A stretch of DNA of 64,000 bases. Source: Apiospora phragmitis (Eukaryota > Ascomycota > Sordariomycetes > Amphisphaeriales > Apiosporaceae). The stretch is taken from the NCBI GenBank assembly GCA_038363925.1, contig JAQQWL010000002.1:1-64000 (forward strand), in the 5' to 3' direction. Shown piece by piece: positions 1 through 10,841 of the stretch (positions within the stretch are counted from its first letter, which is position 1; each line of letters starts with the position of its first letter). Below the pieces are notes generated by a model, which was given only the letters and a program-made list of their open reading frames with translations, ran no database searches and had not been told where the DNA came from. The translations under genes and the position numbers were made by a program.

Positions 1-637
1 AAGTAACCCTAATATTGTAGCTAGGCCGGGTTATCGTATCCCCGTGCCGGTAAGTGGGGTCTTTTAGCCGCATGGTTAAGTTAAGTTATAACACCTACCC
101 TTAAAATTTTGGGCTACCCTACGCCGTACGGGTATATTTTATAGAACCGCCATACGATTCTATATATAATATATATTAATATAAAAAAAGTAAAAAATTA
201 AAAATTAAAATTAAAATTAATTACCGAAATTAAAGTATAAAATATATATTTAAAAATAATTTATTCTATTCGTTTTTTCTATAATTATCGGTATTATTTT
301 AACTTTAATAAACCTCGATATACTTTAAATAAAAAGCGCGTAACGCGATACGTTAATTAGCCGCGTTACTTTACTATGTATTATTTTATTATAAGCTAAA
401 GGGGTAGACTCGTACGCTATATTAAATCGCGAAGTTATTCTACTCGAATAATCGGCGGAATAATACCTAGGGTATTTAAATCCTTTACTTTATTTTTAAA
501 TAACTTAAGCCCTTTATTATATTAACGCTATTTCTCTTTCTTATTAATTTTTAAATAACTTCGACCTTAAAGACTTTTTTTATATATATTAAAGAGCTCT
601 AAGAATAATATTCGAACTATAACCTAATCTAATCTAA
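1..637. repeat. AT-rich, RIP-like repeat debris
   Basis: The sequence is strongly AT-rich with TA-dominated dinucleotides and no usable reading frame. It changes to GC-rich coding sequence within a few bases of the stop codon of the neighbouring gene. This is the composition left by repeat-induced point mutation in ascomycetes. No element family could be recognised. Confidence 0.6.
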
Positions 638-1974
638 CTATACCACCATGGCCAACCCCATACTATTCTTTCCAGCGGGCCCAATTTGGAAATGCTGGAC
701 TTGTGTCTTTTCCCTTGCATTAACAACTGTAATGGCAGTAGGCGTAGAACCGTTGCCGGGGCTCAACGCGTAAATGAAGTTGCCCCCTGCCATCACGTCA
801 ATCATACCCGGGTCGCCGTTGGCGCTGAGGTCTACCTGACCCATCACCCGGGCGTTGGCCACCGACATCTCCACCAGCCGGTTGGTACCGACGTCGGTGA
901 CAAAGGCGGACTTGGTGGCGGGTGAGACGGTGGCCCAGCACGTTGCCTTCTGCCCGTCGACGACGCCCTTGCCCTTGACCGCGACGGCGTGGCCGTCGTT
1001 TTGCACGGAGAGCACGGCCGCCCCGAACGAGGCGTCGGTCGCGAAGAGGTCCTGCGAGCCGGGGATGGTGGCGGCGCCAAAGAGGACGGCCGTACCGGCG
1101 GGCGACGCCTTGGCGCCCTTCTGAGCGACGGTGGCGGCCCCGCCGTCGCAGCCGCCGCCCGCATCAGCAGCAACGACGGCGAATCGGGCGAGGAAACCCG
1201 TGTTGTTCTTGGTCGGGTCGCCCTTGACCGTCGTGAAGAGGGTCTGCTGGTCGCGCGAGAAGAAGACGTGCGAGACCGTGTTGGTAGGACCGACGGGCGG
1301 CGTGGACTGGCCCAGGTCGAAGGGTCGGAGTGCGTCCATGGGGCCGATGCCGCCCGCCGCGGCCGAGAAGGGGGCGCACGCGACGCCGGCCTTGGCGCCC
1401 GTCGTGCCCACGCACACCATTTTGTGCTTGTCCGACGCCGCGACCGTGGTGGGGAACTCGCCCGGCACCGCGGCCGGCTTGCCGACCATGGTCAGTTTGG
1501 TCGGGTCGGCGGCGTCAATGGCGAACATGGAGACGGTGTTGGAGCCGGCGTTGACGGCGAACAGCATCTGTAACCGATCCGATGTTAGCCTCTGGAGGAA
1601 ACTACGACGAGAAGTGAAGTAGTTGCTTTTTAGAAATATATAGAGAGGGCTCGCAAGTGCTTCCTTACCTTTCCGGCGACCGTCAGGGCCGACTGGGAAA
1701 ACAGAGCATCTGGAGCCGATGGCTGGTTTGTGCTGCCGTCTATACCGTTGGCGCCAATGCCCCCCGTAGCAGTCGAGGTGGTGGCTTTGCCCACCATGCC
1801 ATCCGCCTGCACGGGCATGGCTACCACGGCGTTTTGCTGATCGTTGCTGATGGTGTAGATGGCCCTGGGTGCGACGAGATTGGCTTTGCACGACGACGGA
1901 CGAGCTAGCGCTCCCGGGGCCATGGGAAGGGCCATCAGGGCGGCCAACAAGGGAGTGGGGATGATGAACTGCAT
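638..1974 (-). CDS. Secreted beta-propeller (lactonase/muconate-cyclase-like) protein
   Basis: Two exons, 1974-1669 and 1567-638, join in frame across a 101-nt intron (donor GTAAGG, acceptor CAG) to give about 411 residues. The start is the ATG at 1974, which opens a typical signal peptide (hydrophobic core LLAALMALPMAPGALA). The mature part has repeated segments of the type FAVNAGSNTVSMF, FVTDVGTNRLVEM and IYALSPGNGS. These are the strand and turn pattern of seven-bladed propellers related to 6-phosphogluconolactonase and 3-carboxymuconate cyclase. Many fungal members are secreted and have no proven enzyme activity, so a catalytic role is not claimed. The stop codon lies next to AT-rich repeat DNA, so the C-terminus could have been trimmed by the repeat. 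Confidence 0.8.
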
Positions 1975-2771
1975 GATGGCGCGTGATAAAGATGCCAGGT
2001 TTGTCTGATCAAGTAAGGATGTTGGGATAATTAGGAGAGCACACGTGACAAGCCGGCTGCCGGAGAAAGAGAGTAGAAGAACTTGCAGGCTGGCTGCGTA
2101 GGAGGACTGACGAAAAAGTGGTGAGAAGGCGAATGGGCTGGTTAATTACATCTCCCATCTCCTGAACAAGCCGACGGATCTGTCTATATATATACACATG
2201 GCATGGCGCCAGGACACATGAGGGCGAAGAACTGGTTAATGATCAAGATTTCCGAATCGGGTAATTCGGATTACCCAGCAGACGCCAGACGCCCCAAACA
2301 AACATGGCAAGCAAGGCGCGGTTGCATTAAGCTTAATTGCAGGGTATTCAGTGCATGCACACTGTGTTCCCGGTACAGACAACTGAATTTACACGGCTTC
2401 AAGTCGGCGACAAGAGCAGTACCCCCTGACCCCTGTCAACTTGGCCGAGTGATACACGAATGACAGACCCTAACGACTTGGCGGGGTTGCAGCCCCCCCT
2501 GTGTCCCTGTGTGTGCAAGAACAGCCGCAGGGCTAGACCGGAAGCGGGAATTTGGATTCGGTAATCAACGGACCTTTTTGGGTCTTCCTCCTTCCGGTTC
2601 ATATCAGGTAGGCCCTGTCATCTCGTGATCCTTGTTTCGAATGAACCTTTCTTTAAATCTGGCCGTCTCGCCCACATCTTTGCACACCCCATTCCTGGCC
2701 GATTCATTAATAAATGAGACGTAATCCTATCTAGTTCATCGCCTGTTCCCGAGTACCAATACGCTCCAATA
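1975..2771. other. Intergenic region between divergent genes
   Basis: This is the shared upstream region of the leftward propeller gene and the rightward bZIP gene. A TATA-like run (tatatatata, near 2187) lies about 210 bases upstream of the propeller start. No convincing coding sequence was seen. Confidence 0.5.
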
Positions 2772-4070
2772 ATGGGTGACCGGCTCTTCCGTATTTTCAA
2801 CCCCAATGGTGAGTACTTACCCATTATCCATTGCGCGCACAAAGCCCCGACCGTGCACTAATGAAGCTATCAATGCTTCGATATACAGCGCCCAAGGAGG
2901 ACGCGGCAATAAAGAGACGGCGCCAACTCCGACAGGCGCAGAAGTAGGTCTCTCCCTCCTCCTCTTGCTCTACTGATCAATCCTACAATTAGTTTAACAC
3001 TGTCGACAGAACCTATCGCGACCGCAAGGAAATCTACCTCAAGTCGCTTGAAGAGGACCTGAAGCAGTCGCGCATCCGCGAAGCAAACTTGCTGCGAGAA
3101 CGCGAACAGATGCAGAGGATCATCGACGATCTCACGCAACAACGCAGCTCTCAAAGCGCTGATGACGTCTTTACCCCTGTATCGGTAGCCAAGGACAGCC
3201 CCGAGCCTAGCCAAGACGGTGGTACACGGTATTCCCACGCCCCCGAGGGGGTCAACCAAAGACTCGGCGAACTCGGGCTTCAGCAATGTCTCACGTCACA
3301 ACAACCTTCGCAACGCGCTTCACCGGCTACGGCAATCTTGAATAGCCATGGAGACGACGACACCCGAATCGGGGACGCAGACGAGGTGGAGGTGGGCATG
3401 GATTTTGTTTTGACGTGAGTTTTGTCACCTCTCTCTCCCCTCCCTCCCTCCTGCCGGCGTTTTCCGGAACATCACCTGGCATCCGGCTCGACCACAATGC
3501 TGACGCAAGGGGGCCCTCTGGCCCTCTCTCTAGGCTCGAGGGGCCCTGTCTCGGCCATCTGGCGGGGGACCCCCACGACGCGCACGCACCGACGGGCCAC
3601 GCCCTGGCCGTCTCGTCGCAGCTGCTCTGCGTCGCGCCCACCACGCCCACCGCGCCCCATGATCCGCCTCCTGGCCGCCGCCTGGCGTGCCCACCGCCCG
3701 GCAGCGGCCTCGCGCCCCGCGACCTCCTCGACAACCTGCTACGGCTCTCGTACAGCCTCTGCTCCGACGGGGAGCTGACGCCCGCCCAGGCCTGGCGCTA
3801 CATCCGGTGCCAGCCCGGCGTCGCCCTCTTACGGGTCGGGGCGTTGCGCCGCCTGGCCGAGCAGCTCCTGCGGGATGGCAAATGTCACGGGTACGCGCCG
3901 CTGCCTGCCAAACCCTTTTCCCGTTTCCGTTACGTTTTTGTTCTTCGTTTTCCTCGTCGCCTTCTCTTGGCATATTCATTGCAAGCGAGCTGACTGAATA
4001 AAGCTACGGCACCGTGCTACAGACGGACAAGTTCCGAGCGGCTTTCATGGAGATTTTGGCGGCTGACTGA
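2772..4070 (+). CDS. bZIP transcription factor
   Basis: Five exons (2772-2808, 2889-2943, 3010-3414, 3534-3890, 4004-4070) sum to 921 nt, exactly 307 codons, with GTGAGT/GTAGGT/GTGAGT/GTACGC donors and CAG/CAG/TAG/AAG acceptors. The product is about 306 residues. The basic region is split across exons 2 and 3 and reads KRRRQLRQAQ then TYRDRKEIY, followed by heptad leucines and a coiled coil (residues about 20-75). The C-terminal half contains DLLDNLLRLSYSLC, AWRYIRCQP and LRRLAEQLLRDGKCHGYG, a conserved tail I associate with a family of fungal bZIP regulators. It should act in the nucleus as a dimer; its targets are unknown. The first exon is short (12 codons), so a further upstream exon cannot be excluded. 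Confidence 0.82.
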
Positions 4071-6148
4071 ACGTAATGAACTGAAACAGTGGCCCTACGA
4101 CCGAGATAAAGGCGGTAAGTAATGTGGAGGAGGACTTGGAAGCAATATGGACGGTCGAAAGAACCATCCTGGTACGCCGATTTCCGAATGGAACCAGAAT
4201 CACCCAGTAATACATGGTACTGTCCTTTTGCTGCTTGAACTGAAAGAGTCTCACGGGCTGTGTGATGCAGAATCGGAATGGTCCTCAAGTGGTACTGAGA
4301 GACAGGAATGAACACCGGACCGACAGTTTGTGAAGCAGCCCATACCTATTCTGGTGCGCAGGACTAGAGCCTGATGTTCCCACTACTAACCCTAGCAGAG
4401 GGATGAGCCACCTCGGAGTCAGTGCCATCTAGCAGCTGCTCTCTTTCTGCTGCATTGTGTCGAGAGCCCGAATACTCTCGTGGGCTGTTTCCGGTCCTGG
4501 CTTCCATGGTTGCCCGCACCAGCTGGCCCGAAACCCTTCTTGTCAACATGGTTCTGGAACTGGATCAGCAGTGGCCAGTATCACTTCTCCTCCACTATTA
4601 CTAGGTGGGAGTTGACGGGACACGAATGTACCTTAATGTGAGCGGACAGGCAGATGAGTACCGGACTACCACCAGTGTTGACCACGACAAACCATGGGCC
4701 AGCCGTACCAGCGGCTGTTGGTGCCTCCATCCGCCCCGATTCTGCTGCTGCTGCTGCTGCTCACTGGTTTTCGTTCTTGAAGCGGGGGCGCCTTTAGCAA
4801 CTCTATGTATATTTCCAGGTAATATCTACCTACACCCTACCACAGAGTGGCATTACTGTAGACACGACAGTATTATACTGTACCCCCGATGCAGACAGAT
4901 GGAGGGCTGTCCCGCTCATTTTGACTTCCACCAACTGAGGGGTCGAATGTGGACGATTAGATAAATGGCACACATATCGAGGGCGTTAACTATAAATTGA
5001 CACTGCTGCTCTAGTAGAGACCAACAGAATTCAGGACCGCAAACAGCCCGTGAGACTGTTCGAGAGACTGTTCGAGCTGATGCAGCAAAAAGAGAATACA
5101 GTGTTATGCCACTGAATCATTCTGGTTCCATTGCGGGTGTGAATACGTCGAAAGTGGTCCCAGTTGGAGACGACGCTCGGGCGAACTAGAATTTGATGGT
5201 TGGTTCGGGCTCTTCATGTCACTTTCTGTACATGCCGCTACAGCTTGCGTCTGTCGTCCTTTTGTAAGCCAACGTCCAGCAACCTGGATCAGTTCCTTAA
5301 GCTCTAGATTCTCCGATATGTCGAAGAGACGGTTTTATGCGGGCATGGCCGGATAAAATTGTATTAATATAATTATGGTTTAGACTGTGCGTGGACAGGA
5401 GAAAGACAGGGGGGGAACCCAAGAAGGGAGAAAGCACAGACAAACAGCTGGAATTTCATACCCGCGAGGCTTTAGTTGCCACCACGTGATATGAAGGGCG
5501 GCGAAGTCGAAAGAGACGACGAGCCGCTGCGAGTTAAGCTTCAAGGACTACTCCGATCATCTTGAAAGGAGGCCCCGCCGCCTGTCAACGCCTTATAGAA
5601 GGAACTTGACCAATAACAATGATCCTCCCATGATTCAGCTAACGATGAAGGCCATGAAACGTACTCTTGGTTACGCCATTAGCGGACATCATCTTTACAC
5701 AGCCCCTAGAGGCTTCCTGTGGCATTGTTGATCAAAGTGCCTCGTTCCATAGACTCAAGCTTCTAGGCGCTGAGGCCCTTGTCGAAACCGATTCGTCGTC
5801 AGTTCGTATATTACACTCACTAGCCAGAGGGAGGCCAGAGCTATAGCCCCTTCATAGCATGTAGAGACCTGAGACACTAGCTGAGACAGCAACCGGGTCA
5901 ACCTCCCTATCTAATTACAAAAGCGGCCCAATTTAGAACTGAGCCGTTTACTAGCGGTCCAGCAACTTTCACCATCTCGAGCTTCTCCCTGGGCGTAAAC
6001 TAGATTCTAAGCATAGGAGTTAAGAAGCCCTGCCTCACGCATATCTACCCGTGGCTTAGGTCACAGGTGTAAGGCAAGTTCACAATCACAAGCAATACAA
6101 ATTCAGTCACAGGCGATGCAAGCCAAAAAAAAAAGCAGAAGTGTAAAG
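4071..6148. other. Intergenic, no gene recognised
   Basis: Only short open frames without codon bias or domains are present. A CTG/CTGCTG run sits near 4742-4762. The first part is probably the 3' untranslated region of the bZIP gene. Confidence 0.5.
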
Positions 6149-6180
6149 TCAATCCTCAAAAGCCCTCCTTAACTGCTTCC

Positions 6181-7598
6181 TCACATCCCCCCGAATACTC
6201 GCCACAATCTCGTCCGCCTTGTCCCGAATGTACCGCTCCACCCAGGCTCGAGCCAGTCCGTGGCCCGGTCCTCCGCCTCATACGCCGTGAAGCGCTCCTC
6301 GAGCCCCTCGTGGTCCAGCCTGAGGGAATCGTGGTTCACCTCGACCACCGCGACCTTGTCGTCCACCGTCTCTTGGAGTTCTTCCATGGTGGCGAGCCGC
6401 TCCTCGAGGTCCTGGATGCGGCTTTGGAGTTGGACGTTCTCCTCTTCCAGGATCTCGACTTGTTCGCGCTGGCCCCGGAGCTCGGCTTGAAGGGCTTCAA
6501 TACTGGTGGCATTATCGTGCTGCTGTTGCTGCTGCCGAGGACTTGGACCTTTCGCCCTCCTCTTCGCCGACGGCCGCCAGCTGCTGGCCTTCTCGCTCCC
6601 GCTGCTCCAGATGCGCTTGCCACTTGGTTCTGGTTACCATGTAAGCGGACATTGCGGCGGTGGGGGTGGTGGGACGTAGTTGATGCAGTAGGGCATGCAT
6701 GCTTACCTTCAGCGCCGCCATGTCCACAGCGGTGGTCATTGTCCCGGTAGCCCGGCGGAGTGGAAACAGCGACAGTAGCCACATCAGACGACGACGACGA
6801 CGCCGCCTTGGACGCCGTCGACTGCTGAGAGGGCGGCAGCAGATAGTCCGAGGCCGGACCGGTGTACTCGGGCGGACACTCGGTGTACCCCGGAAGCAGC
6901 AGAAGGCCGTCCTGGGCCTCGGCGTCCAGCAGCGCACCGCCCCTCCCCTTATACAGTGTCCGCAGATCCGTCATTTGCTCCAACGCCTCGATCTGGGCGC
7001 CCGTCGCGGCCGGCCAGCTCTGGTACGCGTGGTAGACGGCCTGGTACTGGGCTTTCGGCATGTCGCGGTCGTGCATGTATAGCGAAAAAGTCGGGGCGGC
7101 GGCCAGCGCGGCGAGCGAGGCCAGGATGCGGCGCGTTTCTTCTTCGCCGCCGCCGCCGCCGTTGTTGTTGTTGTTGTAGTGGTTCGGATCGAAGCCCTTC
7201 GGCACGATGAACTGGCCGCGCCTGTGCGAGTGGAGGCTGAACTGGAGGCGCGTCAAGGTTCCCCGAGGGCTGTCCAAGTCGCGCCGTATCGTCTCGAAAT
7301 GCGGCGGGCGGTTGTTGTGGTTGTTGTCGCTGTCGCCGCCGCCCTCATTTCCACCACAGGCCATCCTTTTCAGCGAAGCGATGAGGTCAGGGGTGAAACG
7401 CAGGTAGAGCGTCACGTCATCGGCGAGGGTAAAGGACAAGCGGAAGAGGATCGAAGCGGCCGGTTTGTACGTGGCCTCGAACCTGAAGGAGCGCCCAAGG
7501 TGAACGCTGTTGGTCGTAGCCGTCGTCGTCTCGTGCTGCGGGCCCTCGCAGACGGCGACGACCGTGGTCGCAACCCGGACGGTCATGTCGTCTGCCAT
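6181..7598 (-). CDS. Unrecognised protein with Asn/Gly runs and C-terminal coiled coil
   Basis: Two exons, 7598-6707 and 6629-6181, join in frame (donor GTAAGC, acceptor CAG, 77-nt intron) to give about 446 residues. The first ~150 residues look like a beta-rich globular domain (for example RFEATYKPAASILFRLSF and VTLYLRFTPDLIASL) broken by HNNRPPH and an Asn/Gly low-complexity run. After a Ser/Pro-rich segment the last ~110 residues are a clear coiled coil (REQVEILEEENVQLQSRIQD and onward). No family was recognised. The last ~30 residues as read are unlike a coiled coil. In the adjacent frame the sequence 6253-6149 instead gives a plausible end with VERYIRDKADEIVASI and VRKQLRRAFED before a stop at 6149-6151. 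One missing G near 6253 would explain this. Confidence 0.65.
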
Positions 7599-10281
7599 AG
7601 CTCGTCCGCGTCGTGTGGCGCAATGCCTATAAGAAGCAAATGGTAAGTGTCTAAAAGACTATACGTACTGTACTGTGCTGTGCTGTGAACTGAATGCGAA
7701 TCCGGTTCTTCATTTCTTCGAGCGCGCGCGCCATGAAATGAGCCTAAGACCGAAGACCCCAGTGCCGTGGTAGTGGATGTAAGCAAAGCAAAGCAAAGTG
7801 CTGAACTGCAAGCCGTCAAGGGTAGTAGAGTGACTAGGGACGCGGGTGACTATTCTCTATGAATTACGATCAAGAAGAGTTCCCAACGTGATCCCAATCC
7901 TAGCCCGACGACATTGCAGGCCAGACACTTGGCAATTGCAATGCACAACCGACACGAAGCAGGGCAGAAGCGCAAGCTGCCCGGGGCAGTAGAAGTTGAT
8001 CGGGGACGCGGGTGGACAGTTCTGCGAGCGACATGATTGATGGTGGTGTGAAAGGCAGGAAATGAGAAATGCAGGAGAAAGAAGGCTGGCCGGAGGTGGG
8101 AGGTGGCCATAGCACTGTGTCAGCTACTGCCAGCTACTGCCGGCTGCTGCCAGATGGGAGGCAGCCGGCACAGGCCGACAAAGGGCTGGCTTTCACTCCG
8201 AACTCCGCCGAACCCTGGGAAGTTAAAGATTTAGACAGCGTAGCGTTTAGGAGTCATGTCTACTCATACTTTTATAATGGTATATCGAGCCTCATACTAG
8301 CCGCTGCCCAAACCACGACCCGCCCTGATCCCTGTGCCAAGACGCCCGAGCGACCATGGCCCGGGGCGACGGCTGCCCAGCTTAAGAGTTTAACAGGTGT
8401 TGAGGATATGGATCCATCCCCTTCCATACCCTTCCTTGATGAAGAAAAAGAAACATGGAGACCACAGGTTGATGATAGCCATTGGTGCTTGAAGTGCTTT
8501 GTGTTCGCTGTGTGGCAGCCGTGTCCAGGCTGTCGACCAAAGTAGCACCCCTAAGCTGAATCAGTATGCATGCAAATCACTATTACTGGTGTTAATATGA
8601 TCAAAGTCCTGGTCGATATCATCGTTCCACGTACACTCCGCGCTGTGCCAGAAAAAAAGGTCCAGACCAACAGGATGGCGATGTGGCGGTTCGCCAGCAC
8701 TCGCAGAGGCGCGGGCTCGTCCAGGGAACGAGGCCTCTTGCAATAACTTGTTGGAACACATAATCTTACACATCTTGGCATAACACGGTTTAGAGGGCCT
8801 GAAGAAAGGGTCTCACGTGAAGAAAGGTTCACGATAATACCTGGAACACATAAAGTGGACTAAGCTATTACATTGCGATCAGTCAGTAGCAGTTGGCGAG
8901 CGATGGAGGGGCCGTTTGTTGGTAGACCATAAGCATACCGAGAGCAAGTCCACTCATGCAAGCACCGCCAGATACACCACAAGGAGGAGAAGAAGCCTGT
9001 CGATGAAGGACCCTGCTGATGATCCGTAGCTCTGCGGGCTGTTTGGGGAGCGCGTGGAAAGGGGGCAGTAGGGACGATATGATATTTGACAGGCCCCTCC
9101 ATCCAGCTTCTTGAACATGCCCCCGTGACGCCCCTCCCTCTCGAGCCGATCCGCGTTGCGGCCCAGCTTGCTGCGCTTCTCGCTGGACTGCCGCCGTCGC
9201 GCTTGTTTCCATGCCGTTTCCATTCTCCGTGTAATTGTCCATGTCGCGGCGGCGTTGCAGCCGCCACTAGAGCCTTCTAAAACCCTAAAGATTCGAGTCA
9301 TAGTTACTCCCGCCACTTTCCTGCGCTTGTTTGTATTACGTCACTTTGACATTTAGAAAGGGGAACAGGATATCAAGTCGGCGATGATGTTTTGGGTATC
9401 TTGCAGCTATTGTGATTTTGGGTATCCCGATACAGAAATTGATCTCAGAAAGGAAACCTTGGACAATAACGAATAGGGCATTGCGTTGGAAAGGGGGAAA
9501 GTCAACGAAAGATGGAAAAGCAGGGCGAAGTCTTGTTGTCATCCTCTCGTCCTCTCAAGTCCTCTTCATGCCACACGTTCGGGCAACGAAACGAAATACA
9601 TAGAGATGGGAAGGGGAAGGTGGGATATTCTCTAGCTATTAACGCATGCAATATTAGGGCGAATAACCAGGGTCAAGTTTCAAAGGCAAGGATATTACAT
9701 GGCCAGCCTGCGCTAGGGTGAGTAGGTAGGCAGGACATTGATTTTGACAGCTCCGCCTCGGGGATCTGCCAAGTTGGTCTTTTTCGGAACGGGCTCGTGT
9801 GCGCTCCATATCAAGAAGAGGCACCACCTGCCTTCAGTCATCCCAGGACAACCCTTTTCGCCACTGAACCACACGAGCTGAAGGAGAGAGAGAGAGAGTA
9901 CTCCGCGCTTGTCGTAATAACCAGTGGCTGGTCATGTCCCGTGGCGGGGTTGCCTGGGGGCGGGGCGTCGAGGAAACTTGCCCTCTCCTCGATCATGGCG
10001 CGCGGGAAGGTCCAGGTGCCCGCAGTGGGGCTGCTGGGGGGTTGCCGCTGGCGGGCGGATCTGTTTCTATCATGAATTGTCTATACATACCCAGCTCGAC
10101 GTCTGGTTTAATCGACGCGCCGGGTGAGTGGCTCGCGGAGGAAGGACCCGTTTCGAGCCGCGCGTTTCTACTTGCCCGAACCCACATCCCCAATGCAGCA
10201 TTTCATGTAGCATGGCAAAGCGAGGCTTGCATCCGTCTCTTCTTCCAGATCGCGGCAGTCGGCTCGGTACCTCTGGTTTTC
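7599..10281. other. Intergenic, no gene recognised
   Basis: An open frame at 8069-8545 (+) could encode 158 residues, but it has no recognisable domain, signal peptide or clear coding bias. The rest contains only short overlapping frames. A GA dinucleotide run lies near 9885-9900. Confidence 0.45.
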
Positions 10282-10841
10282 ATGGTTCCAGCGGCATTCA
10301 TAAGTTTCGTAGACACTCCTGCCTGTGATTGCACAGGTAGCTTGCGCCCAGGCCCAATATTATCATCGTTATCACCATCTGCATAGTACTCACTATATAT
10401 CTCTCAGGCATTGTTAAAGAGGGCACCCAACCTGATCCCGTGCCCTGTGGAGGATTCCGCGTGTGGGCCGACAAGGAACCGTTTGCTGCCTGCGGCGGAA
10501 GTTGTTCAGGAAAAGGGAAGCCTGCATATGGCAGTTTCAGCTTTCGATATCTCGATATATGGAGACTGAAACCGAGAATCTGTACGACCATGTCAAGTAT
10601 CGAGGATCAGGCGAAGCATGTCGGGATGTTGTGGCGTCAGCGCTGGGCGCCTAACAGCGAGGGATCCAGCAATGCGGACCATTATAGGCGTCCTGATCCG
10701 AGAGATGTTGAAAAAAGTTTATCGATTCCAATATTAGCTGACTCGACCCATGACTCAGGAGGATTCACTGAAGCACTGCACATATATGGCTCTCTGCTAG
10801 TCTCTTACGGAGGAAGTGGGCGGGCGGGAGTGCGTGCATAA
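10282..10841 (+). CDS. Possible small cysteine-rich protein gene or remnant
   Basis: Exon 10282-10336 joins in frame across a 71-nt intron (donor GTAGCT, acceptor CTCTCAG) to an exon open to 10841. The junction reads ACDCTG|G and continues with VPCGGFRVWADKEPF and ACGGSCSGKGKPAYGSF, a closely spaced cysteine pattern typical of fungal secreted proteins. The hydrophobic segment that looks like a signal peptide (RLFFQIAAVGSVPLVF) begins upstream of the only in-frame ATG, where an ATC stands in place of a start. The start codon may therefore be lost, or another exon missed. The tail after about 10550 may not belong to the gene. No family was recognised. Confidence 0.3.

Noticed and set aside
8069..8545. 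158-codon plus-strand frame
   Set aside because: Isolated, no recognisable domain, no splice signals and no neighbours suggesting a gene; kept only as a note in the intergenic entry.
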